From Akkermansia muciniphila (GTDB lineage: Bacteria; Verrucomicrobiota; Verrucomicrobiia; Verrucomicrobiales; Akkermansiaceae), in NCBI GenBank assembly GCA_945870545.1, contig CAMBTF010000104.1, positions 1-6,331 of the forward strand: a stretch of DNA of 6,331 nucleotides. The letters run 5' to 3'. Positions 1-5,346 of this stretch are shown here, piece after piece. Each line of letters opens with the position of its first letter. The stretch's first letter is position 1. The position numbers and the translations under genes were made by a program. The notes under the pieces were generated by a model. It did no database searches. It had not been told where the DNA came from and saw only the letters and a program-made list of their open reading frames with translations.

Positions 1-186
1 GATCGTTCCAGCCGGTGAGTATGGTCCGATTGTATTAGAACCTTGAACTGAAGTATCAATAAAGCTGCGAAAATTCGGGTAACGAAAAGGAGACCACTTC
101 AGCGGGAGTGAAATCCCACAACAAAAAGCAGACCTGACCGCGGTTTCACGACCAATCCGTGATTACGGCTCCTCCGTCTCCAATCA

Positions 187-209
187 GGGCCGACCGTGCC
201 GGTCCGCCC
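187..209. repeat. GC-rich hairpin in intergenic DNA
   Basis: GGGC-C-GACC at 187-195 pairs with GGTC-C-GCCC at 201-209. This gives eight G-C or A-T pairs around one C/C mismatch, closed by a five-base loop (GTGCC). No T-run follows on either strand, so it does not look like a standard intrinsic terminator. It could be a REP-like dispersed element, part of an unrecognised RNA, or the end of a transcript from the left. Only the stem itself is directly seen. Confidence 0.4.
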
Positions 210-254
210 TATCATGATGGGATTTCCCTTCCGATGCGAAAGAATGGTCAGTTT

Positions 255-292
255 TTCTTCCTTAAGGTTTAAATTTTAAAGTTTAAGGTTTC
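255..292. repeat. AT-rich short-period repeat, copy A
   Basis: This 38-base element begins with TTCTTCCTTAAGGTTTAAA and ends with GTTTC. It is made of overlapping TTTAAA/TTTAAG units. It is clearly related to the 45-base element at 2343-2387: the first 19 bases match with one difference, both end in GTTTC, and the second copy is about one unit longer. Copy A lies directly beyond the T-run that follows rnpB on the minus strand. Its role is unknown. Its position next to a gene end, like that of copy B, suggests a boundary-associated dispersed repeat. Confidence 0.6.
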
Positions 293-316
293 AAAAAAAA
301 GGGGGTGCCGCCTCCC
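293..316 (-). terminator. Probable transcription end of rnpB
   Basis: Read on the minus strand, the 3' strand of RNase P helix P1 (307-316) is followed by ACCCCC and then eight T (300 down to 293). The hairpin for termination would be the long-range P1 helix, because the local sequence offers only a weak GGG/CCC stem. The T-run in the expected place is directly seen. Termination there is inferred. Confidence 0.4.
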
Positions 317-697
317 TGTAAGCCGGATTCTGTCCACCCCGGTTTTACCCGGAGCTGGACGGTCATTTCTCTCAACCCGGCTTGCGCCGGGCGCCCCGCT
401 TGCGCGGAATGCGACTAGTACCCGGGAGTTGGCGGGCGGGCAGCCCTTTCCCTGTTATGTCTTGCACCACGCGAGGTTTGCCGTGCCGTCCGGTTACCCG
501 GATTCGCGGTGGGCTCTTACTCCACCATTTCACCCTTACCTGTGCCTTGCGGCCATCGGCGGTATCTTTCTGCTGCACTATCTGTCCGGGTTCCTCTCGT
601 CACCCGTCCCTCACTTTCATGAGGCGCGTTGCCCTCCGGTGTCCGGACTTTCCTCAACGCGAGCTTGCGCCGCGTTGCGACCGCCCGGGAGACGGCG
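304..697 (-). ncRNA. rnpB: RNase P RNA, bacterial type A
   Basis: This is the catalytic RNA of ribonuclease P, which with the protein RnpA removes 5' leaders from tRNA precursors. Read on the minus strand, the 5' part carries the conserved block GAGGAAAGTCCGGAC (bases 655-641) and the 3' part carries ACAGAATCCGGCTTA (333-319). These blocks form the P4 core. A middle stretch reads AGGGTGAAATGGTGGAG and then TAAGAGCCCACCG, another hallmark block. The ends close as helix P1: bases 696-687 pair with 316-307 over ten positions with one G-U pair. Just inside, CAACGCG/CGCGTTG forms a perfect P3-like hairpin, and a GCAA tetraloop hairpin (CCCGGC/GCCGGG) is also visible. About 390 nt is a normal size for type A. 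The exact ends are estimated from P1. Several open frames across this stretch are spurious. Confidence 0.97.
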
Positions 698-713
698 GGG
701 GAAGTAAATGCTG

Positions 714-798
714 AAACGCTGAAAACTGAAAGGCTGAAAAGCTCGAAAGAAGCATATTATCCCATTTCAGCGTTTCAGCGTTTCAGTTTTCAGCGTTT
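714..798. repeat. Long imperfect inverted repeat of TTTCAGCG-type units
   Basis: Bases 714-748 pair with 765-798. The stem has about 32 paired positions, two mismatches (732/780 and 740/772) and one bulged base (744), around a loop of about 16 bases. Each arm is itself a tandem array of 7-9 base units such as CTGAAACG or, on the other strand, CGTTTCAG. The right arm overlaps the last two bases of the DUF456 stop codon, and the left arm ends about 17 bases before the mature 5' end of rnpB. In RNA from the DUF456 gene it would form a very stable hairpin just after the stop codon. That could act as a 3' stabiliser or a terminator, but no T-run follows it. Confidence 0.85.
756..764 (-). promoter_or_regulatory. 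Possible extended -10 element for rnpB
   Basis: On the minus strand the loop of the inverted repeat reads TGGGATAAT. This matches an extended -10 (TG, one base, then GATAAT with five of six bases of TATAAT). A CTGAAA lies 19 bases upstream as a poor -35. Initiation about seven bases downstream would give rnpB a leader of roughly 50 nt. Weak evidence: a single short motif in an AT-rich loop. Confidence 0.25.
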
Positions 799-1300
799 AC
801 ACCCAAAACACGTCCACGAAGAACCACCCGATCATCATCACGCCGATGACGATCTTGAAAACCATCCCCGCCACGACGCCGACGAGGCTGCCGACCCCGG
901 AGTTTACGGATTCACGGTTGTCCTTTTTCGCAAAAGCCTTCTCAAAGCCGAAAGCCCCGATCAGCGGCCCCAGGATCAGGCCGAAGGGCAGGAAAAACAG
1001 CCCCGCAATGCCACCCACCAGCGCGCCGATCACGCCCCACTTGCTACCGCCGAACCATTTTGCGCCCAACGAGCCGCTGATGATTTCAAAGGCCTGCGCG
1101 ATGGCCATCAGCAGGACTAGGATCGCAAAACCCCACCACGCGATCCCCGCGCCCGGTCCGACCATCAGCCGGTAGGCGATCGCTCCTGCGATGATGAACA
1201 GATGCCCGGGCAGCACCGGGAGCACACAACCCACCAAGCCAACAATGAACAAAATGCCCGCGACGACCCATGGCGCGCTTTCTTTGAGAAAATCAATCAT
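797..1300 (-). CDS. DUF456 family small integral membrane protein
   Basis: This 167-residue, highly hydrophobic protein has unknown biochemical function and sits in the cytoplasmic membrane. It shows the DUF456 pattern in order: a first membrane segment with GLVGCVLPVLPG at residues 21-32, a second segment near 56-70, the signature GAKWFGGSKWG at 78-88, then glycine-rich segments including GLILGPLIGAF at 106-116. A short charged loop follows (KAFAKKDNRES, about 120-130), then a final membrane segment. The frame stays open further upstream, but that extension overlaps the divergent carboxypeptidase gene and is not hydrophobic, so I start at MIDFLKES. An in-frame ATG nine codons upstream (MAGIGYSRL) is an alternative. 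No good Shine-Dalgarno is seen at either. The gene points toward rnpB, and its stop codon touches the large inverted repeat. Confidence 0.85.
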   Translation of the reverse strand: MIDFLKESAPWVVAGILFIVGLVGCVLPVLPGHLFIIAGAIAYRLMVGPGAGIAWWGFAILVLLMAIAQAFEIISGSLGAKWFGGSKWGVIGALVGGIAGLFFLPFGLILGPLIGAFGFEKAFAKKDNRESVNSGVGSLVGVVAGMVFKIVIGVMMIGWFFVDVFWV

Positions 1301-1397
1301 GAGGCGACTGTAACCGATTCCCGCCATCCGCCCACTGAAATTCCGAATCGTCATGCCCGAGCTTGAATCCCGCGCTCCGCCCCCTACTCTCCGCCCC

Positions 1398-2342
1398 ATG
1401 CGCAAGCTCCTCCTCCTATCCCTCGCCTTTGTCACCGGCCTCCAAGCCCAGGAAGCGCACATCGCCGTCGAGGCGTATTCCGGGAAAGTCCTCTCTGCCG
1501 AAAACTCCACGGTGAAACGCCCGGTCGCCTCCCTCACAAAAATGGCCACCGCCATCGTCGCGGTCGATTGGGCCACCGCCACCGAGACCGACATCGCCAC
1601 ACACCTGATCCGCGTGCCGGACATCGTCCTCCAGCTTCCCACGCCTAGCACCTTGAAACTCGCGCCCGGCGACACGCTCACTCTCCGCGACGCGCTCTAT
1701 GCGGCGCTGCTTTCCTCGGACAATGTCGCGGCGCTCAGCATCGCCCACCATGTCGGCGGACAGATTCTCGCCCGCCGCGGCAAGGGCGGCGATCCTGTGG
1801 TCACCTTCGTTGCGGAGATGAACAAACTCTCGAAAGCGATCTACGCGAAGAATACCCTTTTCGTGAATACCCACGGCCTTGAGAACGGTCCGAAGCCCGG
1901 CTACTCGACCGCCGCCGACATGGCACGTTTCGCGATCCACGCGATGCGCCGCAACGCGATCACTTTCATCACCCGCCAGAAAACCCGTCAGGTTTCCGTC
2001 ACCGGCCCCGCCGGAAAGCGTGCCTACATGCTCACCAACTCGAACGAACTCATCGGTGAACAAGGGATCCTCGGTGTGAAAACCGGCACCACCAACGCCG
2101 CCGGCCCCTGCCTCGCCACCTGCATGGATCGCGATCCCGTCGTCCGCACGAAACCCGATGGCTCCAAGGGCGTCACCCCGCGCCGCCTCATCGTAGTGGT
2201 GCTCAATAGCCCCGACCGCTTCAACCGCACCCGCCAGCTCATCAAGTCCGGCTGGGCGTTCTACGACCCATGGCTCGCCGCCGGCGCCCCCGTCAAAGAT
2301 CCCAAACGTGAAATCCTCTCCACCCCGCCCCCAGTGAAATAA
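1398..2342 (+). CDS. D-alanyl-D-alanine carboxypeptidase-type serine peptidase (S11 family), secreted
   Basis: A penicillin-binding-protein fold enzyme that removes the terminal D-alanine from peptidoglycan stem peptides in the periplasm, limiting cross-linking. All three active-site motifs are present: SLTK at residues 45-48 (nucleophile S45, K48), SDN at 107-109, and KTG at 228-230. I chose the ATG at 1398 because it gives a typical signal peptide, MRKLLLLSLAFVTGLQAQ, with likely cleavage near residue 17-18. The frame is open 15 codons further upstream, but those residues are proline- and arginine-rich. At 314 residues it is shorter than PBP5/DacA (about 400): the chain ends soon after the catalytic domain, with no C-terminal beta domain or amphipathic membrane anchor, so a soluble periplasmic enzyme is likely. 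There is no Shine-Dalgarno before the start. A poor promoter match (TTGAAT 1363-1368, TACTCT 1385-1390) would place transcription almost at the ATG. A related beta-lactam-interacting role cannot be excluded. Confidence 0.9.
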   Translation: MRKLLLLSLAFVTGLQAQEAHIAVEAYSGKVLSAENSTVKRPVASLTKMATAIVAVDWATATETDIATHLIRVPDIVLQLPTPSTLKLAPGDTLTLRDALYAALLSSDNVAALSIAHHVGGQILARRGKGGDPVVTFVAEMNKLSKAIYAKNTLFVNTHGLENGPKPGYSTAADMARFAIHAMRRNAITFITRQKTRQVSVTGPAGKRAYMLTNSNELIGEQGILGVKTGTTNAAGPCLATCMDRDPVVRTKPDGSKGVTPRRLIVVVLNSPDRFNRTRQLIKSGWAFYDPWLAAGAPVKDPKREILSTPPPVK

Positions 2343-2387
2343 TTCTTCCTTACGGTTTAAAGTTTATAGTTTAAAATTTAAAGTTTC
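2343..2387. repeat. AT-rich short-period repeat, copy B, filling the gap before pfkA
   Basis: This element starts at the first base after the carboxypeptidase TAA and ends at the last base before the phosphofructokinase ATG, so it makes up the entire 45-base spacer. It begins TTCTTCCTTACGGTTTAAA and ends GTTTC like copy A (255-292), with TTTAAAG-like units between. It leaves no purine-rich Shine-Dalgarno upstream of the ATG. It contains TATAGT (2365-2370), close to a -10 hexamer but without a credible -35. It may serve as an AT-rich unstructured leader for the next gene, as a promoter, or simply be an inserted repeat. Confidence 0.65.
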
Positions 2388-3461
2388 ATGCGCATCGGCA
2401 TCCTCAACAGCGGCGGCGATTGCCCCGGACTCAACGCGGTGATCCATGGTGTCGTCGGCGCGGCACACCAGCTCGGCTGGGAAGTGATCGGTTTCCGCGA
2501 CGGCTTCGAGGGGCTGCTGCCGCCCGGTGATTTCCGTATCCTGACACCCACCGACACCATCGGCATCCTCAAGCTCGGCGGCACGATCCTCGGCTGCACG
2601 AACAAGGGCCACTTCGCCGCCAAGGTCGGCACGGGCGATGTCGCGGAGGTGCCCGAGGAAATCATAGCCCGCGCGAAGGACACGATGGATCGGCTGGAAA
2701 TCGGAGCGCTCGTCGTGGTGGGCGGCGATGGTTCGCTCACCACCGCGCTCCAGCTTTACCGCGCCGGATGGCCCGTTGTCGGCGTGCCGAAAACGATCGA
2801 TAACGATCTCTGCGCCACCGCAATGACCTTCGGTTTCGACAGCGCCGTCACCACTGTCGTCGATGGCCTCGACCGACTCAATACCACCGCCGAATCCCAC
2901 AAGCGCGTGATGGTTCTGGAAGTCATGGGTCGCCACGCCGGATGGATCGCGCTGTGGGGCGGCATCGCGGGTGGCGCGAGCGTGATCCTTATCCCGGAAA
3001 TTCCCTTCGACCTCGATAAGGTCGCCGCCTTCATCCGCCGCCGTGACGCACAAGGCCACCACGCCACACTCGTCGTCGTCGCCGAGGGAGCGAAAATGCC
3101 GGACGAAGGCATCGTCACCTTGGACGGAAATTGCGGCGGCGAAGTCCGCCTCGGCGGCATCGGCGAGCGCGTCGCCAAGCGCCTCCATGAACTCACTGGC
3201 AAGGAAACCCGTGCCACCACCCTCGGCCACCTCCAGCGCGGCGGATCGCCCACCTCTTTCGACCGCATCCTCGGCATGCGTTTCGGCGTGATGGCCGTGA
3301 AACTCTGCGAGGAAAAACAGTTCGGCCGCATGGTTTCCTACCAAGCATACCATGTCGATTCCGTTCCCATTGAGGAAGCCGTCAACCAGCTCCGCCTCGT
3401 CGAGCCGGACAGCGAACTCGTCCTTGCCGCAAAGGCCGTCGGCATCTGCATGGGTGATTGA
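2388..3461 (+). CDS. pfkA: 6-phosphofructokinase, phosphoryl donor uncertain (ATP or pyrophosphate)
   Basis: A cytoplasmic glycolytic enzyme that phosphorylates fructose 6-phosphate to fructose 1,6-bisphosphate. The 357-residue chain has the family motifs in order: the nucleotide-site loop GILNSGGDCPGLNAV (4-18), GGTILG (64-69), GGDGS (112-116), the catalytic PKTIDND (134-140, with general base D138), MGRHAGW (180-186, substrate binding), and HLQRGGSP near the C-terminus. The donor cannot be read directly. The glycine at position 115 (E. coli PfkA G104) favours ATP, whereas pyrophosphate enzymes usually have Asp there. The lysine at 135 (E. coli G124) is found in pyrophosphate enzymes but also in plant and trypanosome ATP enzymes. 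This fits the mixed-substrate group rather than classical E. coli-type PfkA. The ATG used is the canonical family start. There is no Shine-Dalgarno, because the spacer is a repeat. It may be cotranscribed with the carboxypeptidase gene. Confidence 0.95.
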   Translation: MRIGILNSGGDCPGLNAVIHGVVGAAHQLGWEVIGFRDGFEGLLPPGDFRILTPTDTIGILKLGGTILGCTNKGHFAAKVGTGDVAEVPEEIIARAKDTMDRLEIGALVVVGGDGSLTTALQLYRAGWPVVGVPKTIDNDLCATAMTFGFDSAVTTVVDGLDRLNTTAESHKRVMVLEVMGRHAGWIALWGGIAGGASVILIPEIPFDLDKVAAFIRRRDAQGHHATLVVVAEGAKMPDEGIVTLDGNCGGEVRLGGIGERVAKRLHELTGKETRATTLGHLQRGGSPTSFDRILGMRFGVMAVKLCEEKQFGRMVSYQAYHVDSVPIEEAVNQLRLVEPDSELVLAAKAVGICMGD

Positions 3462-3491
3462 ATCCATCCCCCCAAAAAAACCCTTCCCTTC

Positions 3492-3611
3492 ATGAAAAAC
3501 CCCATTCAAATCTCCGCCGCCATCTTGCTTGCTGTGGTGTGATCCACCGTAGCGGAAAACCCGAATGTCATCATCATGGCCAGCTCATCCATTCCGCGGC
3601 GTGCGCGCTGA
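3492..3611 (+). pseudogene. Remnant of a secreted sulfatase-like gene (tentative)
   Basis: From the ATG at 3492 the frame reads MKNPIQISAAILLAVV, which looks like a signal peptide, then a TGA at 3540-3542. The same frame then continues STVAENPNVIIMASS and meets another TGA at 3609-3611. PNVI-IMA directly after a signal peptide is how many sulfatases begin (family pattern PN[IV][IV]xIMADD, where the two Asp bind the metal). Here the metal-binding Asp pair is absent, one residue of the pattern is missing within an ATCATCATG run, and no sulfatase sequence follows. I infer a gene broken by a stop and a large deletion. UGA recoding is unlikely, as pfkA ends with TGA in the same window. It lies in the otherwise gene-poor 337-base gap between pfkA and the MBOAT gene. 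The match rests on about ten residues. Confidence 0.4.
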
Positions 3612-3665
3612 GTGTACCGGATTAAAACGCCTGGCTTTTTTTATCAGCGGGGCCATTTCACCGGC

Positions 3666-3782
3666 ATGGACCCCGTCCTGCGCATCCACTGCATTCGTCA
3701 GAACATTGGTCTTGTCAGCGACGAGGGCTACCAGCTAATCATCGCGCCAGCGAACCGGAGTGAGTTAAGGTTCGAGGAGTAA
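3666..3782 (+). CDS. Possible 38-residue ORF or tail of the upstream remnant
   Basis: An ATG at 3666 opens a frame reading MDPVLRIHCIRQNIGLVSDE and on to the ending SELRFEE before TAA at 3780-3782. It is in the same frame as the sulfatase-like remnant at 3492. That frame is open from the TGA at 3609 without interruption, so this may be the surviving 3' part of the same dead gene rather than a small gene. No signal peptide, membrane segment, known domain or Shine-Dalgarno is seen. Its last codons contain GAGGAG (3774-3779), the only purine-rich motif upstream of the next gene. Confidence 0.15.
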   Translation: MDPVLRIHCIRQNIGLVSDEGYQLIIAPANRSELRFEE

Positions 3783-3798
3783 ATTAAAAAAACACACA

Positions 3799-5337
3799 AT
3801 GGTATTCAGTTCGCATCTCTTCGTCTTCTACTTCCTGCCGCTCTCGCTACTGGTGTATTACCTGTTGCCGCTGCGGGGGAAGCACATCGCGCTGACGCTG
3901 TTCAGTTATGTTTTCTATGGCTGGGCCAATCCGTGGTTCGTTCTGCTGATGTTCGTTAGCACGCTCATCGATTACATCGCTGGACTCGCCCAGGTCGGTC
4001 AGTTGAGTCCGGCGGCCTGGAAGCACCCCGTGCCGTTGTTGGAGAACCGCGGGCATCAGCGGCCGCGCCCTCATTGGAGCAACTGGCTGCTGATCCCGTT
4101 TCTTGTGCGCTGGGTAAATATGGAGACGACCAACCGCACCCGCTACCAGAAAAGCGCGCTGCTGATCTCGCTCGTTTCGAACCTGATCATGCTTGGCTTT
4201 TTCAAATACTTCAATTTCGGCCTCGATGGCTGGAATGCGGCCATGACCGCTGCTGGTATTGAGTCTGCCCAATGGGATACGCTGCTGCGGATCACGCTGC
4301 CGCTGGGGATCAGCTTCTACACGTTCCAGTCCATGAGCTACTCGATCGACGTCTATCGGGGCGAGGCCCGGGCGATCCGGCATTTTGGCGACTTCTGCTG
4401 CTATATCGCGATGTTCCCGCAGCTCGTGGCCGGGCCGATCATCCGCTTCCAGGACGTAGCCGACCAATTTGTGGTGCGCACCCACACACTTGAAAAGTTC
4501 GCTCGGGGCGTCGCGTTTTTCGCCTTTGGGATGGCAAAGAAGAGCCTCCTCGCCAACCCCTGTGGTAAGGTGGCAGACACGGTCTTTGACGCAGGATCTG
4601 CCTCGATGCTCGATGCTTGGTATGGGGTGACGGCCTATGCTTTTCAGATCTATTTCGATTTCAGTGCCTACTCTGATATGGCGATCGGACTGGGGCTGAT
4701 GCTTGGCTTCGTCTTCGCCAAGAATTTCGACTCACCCTACAAGAGCCAATCGATCACCGAATTCTGGCGGCGCTGGCACCTCTCGCTTTCCACCTGGCTG
4801 CGGGACAATCTCTACATTCCACTAGGTGGGAATCGCCTCGGTGAGGTTCGGACCTACATCAATCTCGGGATCACCATGGTCCTCGGCGGGCTTTGGCACG
4901 GTGCATCTTGGAACTTCGTGATCTGGGGTGCGATCCACGGCGGCATGCTCGCCTTCGAGCGGACGCAGGGAAAGGACAGTTTTTACGGCCGCCTGCCCGG
5001 GCCGATGAAGACCCTCATCACCTTTGCAATCGTGCTCTTCACATGGGTCTTCTTCCGCGCCAAAGACCTGCCCGCATCCGTGGACTACTGCAAGACCATG
5101 CTCGGCTTCGGCCCCAGCCAGAGCGGGAGCGACCTCTTGGCCGGCCTCATCTACCAGCCGTATTTCCTTCTCAGCTTCGCGCTCGCTGCGGTCGTCATCT
5201 GGGTCTGCCCGCAGACCTGGGATTTCACCCGCAGGCTGACATGGCCCAAAGCCGCGTTTGCCGGCTTCGTGCTTCTCCTCTCGCTCGCCCTCTTGGAGGC
5301 TCAGGCGTTCAATCCTTTCATTTACTTCATTTTCTAG
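3799..5337 (+). CDS. AlgI-like membrane-bound O-acyltransferase (MBOAT) for polysaccharide acetylation
   Basis: A multi-pass inner-membrane protein of 512 residues, expected to take acetyl groups from a cytoplasmic donor and pass them across the membrane for O-acetylation of an exported polysaccharide, as AlgI does for alginate. The start MVFSSHLFVFYFLPLSLLVYY is the canonical AlgI-family N-terminus. Family blocks follow in order: FKYFNFGLD (about 135-143), LPLGISFYTFQSMSYSIDVYRG (167-188), AMFPQLVAGPIIRF (204-217), QIYFDFSAYSDMAIGLGLMLGF (283-304), FWRRWHLSLSTWLRDNLYIPLGGN (322-345) and GGLWHGASWNFVIWGAIHG (363-381). H327 and H367 are the conserved histidines, the latter in the MBOAT active-site signature. 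Residues about 64-115 form a longer, polar, proline-rich loop than I expect for AlgI. GAGGAG lies 19 bases before the ATG, too far for normal spacing. The acetylation partner follows directly. The substrate is not shown to be alginate. Confidence 0.93.
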   Translation: MVFSSHLFVFYFLPLSLLVYYLLPLRGKHIALTLFSYVFYGWANPWFVLLMFVSTLIDYIAGLAQVGQLSPAAWKHPVPLLENRGHQRPRPHWSNWLLIPFLVRWVNMETTNRTRYQKSALLISLVSNLIMLGFFKYFNFGLDGWNAAMTAAGIESAQWDTLLRITLPLGISFYTFQSMSYSIDVYRGEARAIRHFGDFCCYIAMFPQLVAGPIIRFQDVADQFVVRTHTLEKFARGVAFFAFGMAKKSLLANPCGKVADTVFDAGSASMLDAWYGVTAYAFQIYFDFSAYSDMAIGLGLMLGFVFAKNFDSPYKSQSITEFWRRWHLSLSTWLRDNLYIPLGGNRLGEVRTYINLGITMVLGGLWHGASWNFVIWGAIHGGMLAFERTQGKDSFYGRLPGPMKTLITFAIVLFTWVFFRAKDLPASVDYCKTMLGFGPSQSGSDLLAGLIYQPYFLLSFALAAVVIWVCPQTWDFTRRLTWPKAAFAGFVLLLSLALLEAQAFNPFIYFIF

Positions 5338-5342
5338 AGAGA
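5337..5342 (+). promoter_or_regulatory. Ribosome binding site GAGAGA for the AlgJ/AlgX-like gene
   Basis: GAGAGA begins in the last base of the MBOAT stop codon and sits four bases before the ATG at 5347. It is the only start in this window with a purine-rich motif at usable distance, and it supports the choice of this ATG and translation from the MBOAT transcript. Confidence 0.55.
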
Positions 5343-5346
5343 CCCC

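Larger units (their letters stand above)
1..303. other. Region without a recognisable gene, left edge to rnpB
   Basis: No convincing gene is visible on either strand. A short frame from base 2 to a TGA at 44-46 reads IVPAGEYGPIVLEP and could be the C-terminal tail of a protein whose body lies to the left, but 14 residues are too few to judge. The remainder holds a GC-rich hairpin (187-209), a small hairpin (CCGT/ACGG, 157-168), an AT-rich repeat (255-292) and a run of eight A (293-300) that belongs to the 3' end of rnpB on the other strand. I saw no tRNA-like T-arm or CCA end. Confidence 0.5.

Noticed and set aside
99..215. 38-codon minus-strand frame starting MIGRTGTVGPDWRRR
   Set aside because: It is short, has no ribosome binding site and crosses a GC hairpin. 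It is more likely a chance frame or repeat-derived sequence than a gene.
109..228. Inverted GAAATCCC (109-118 region) and GGGATTTC (219-226 region) as a long stem
   Set aside because: Only eight bases match over a distance of about 100 bases, which is expected by chance.
382..714. Open frames on both strands across 372-714 and the frame 629-1120
   Set aside because: They lie over the RNase P RNA gene or antisense to DUF456. Their arginine-, proline- and cysteine-rich translations match no family, and the RNA signatures explain the sequence.
1301..1681. N-terminal extension of the DUF456 frame up to 1681
   Set aside because: The extra 127 residues are not hydrophobic and run antisense through the carboxypeptidase catalytic region. 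The DUF456 family begins with the first membrane segment near MIDFLKES.
2364..3509. 381-residue minus-strand frame opposite pfkA
   Set aside because: It is a shadow of a GC-rich coding gene: pfkA on the plus strand has every family motif, while the opposite translation is Gly-, Ala-, Asp- and Glu-rich with no recognisable motif.
3540..3611. Possible UGA recoding (selenocysteine or Trp) in the 3492 frame
   Set aside because: pfkA ends in TGA and TGG is used for Trp in the same window. No selenocysteine insertion hairpin is evident, and the second TGA is not in a known selenoprotein context.
3712..3741. TTGTCA as a -35 box for the MBOAT operon
   Set aside because: The hexamer is good, but at 17 or 18 bases spacing the -10 candidates (CTAATC, TAATCA) match TATAAT poorly. 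No promoter is called.
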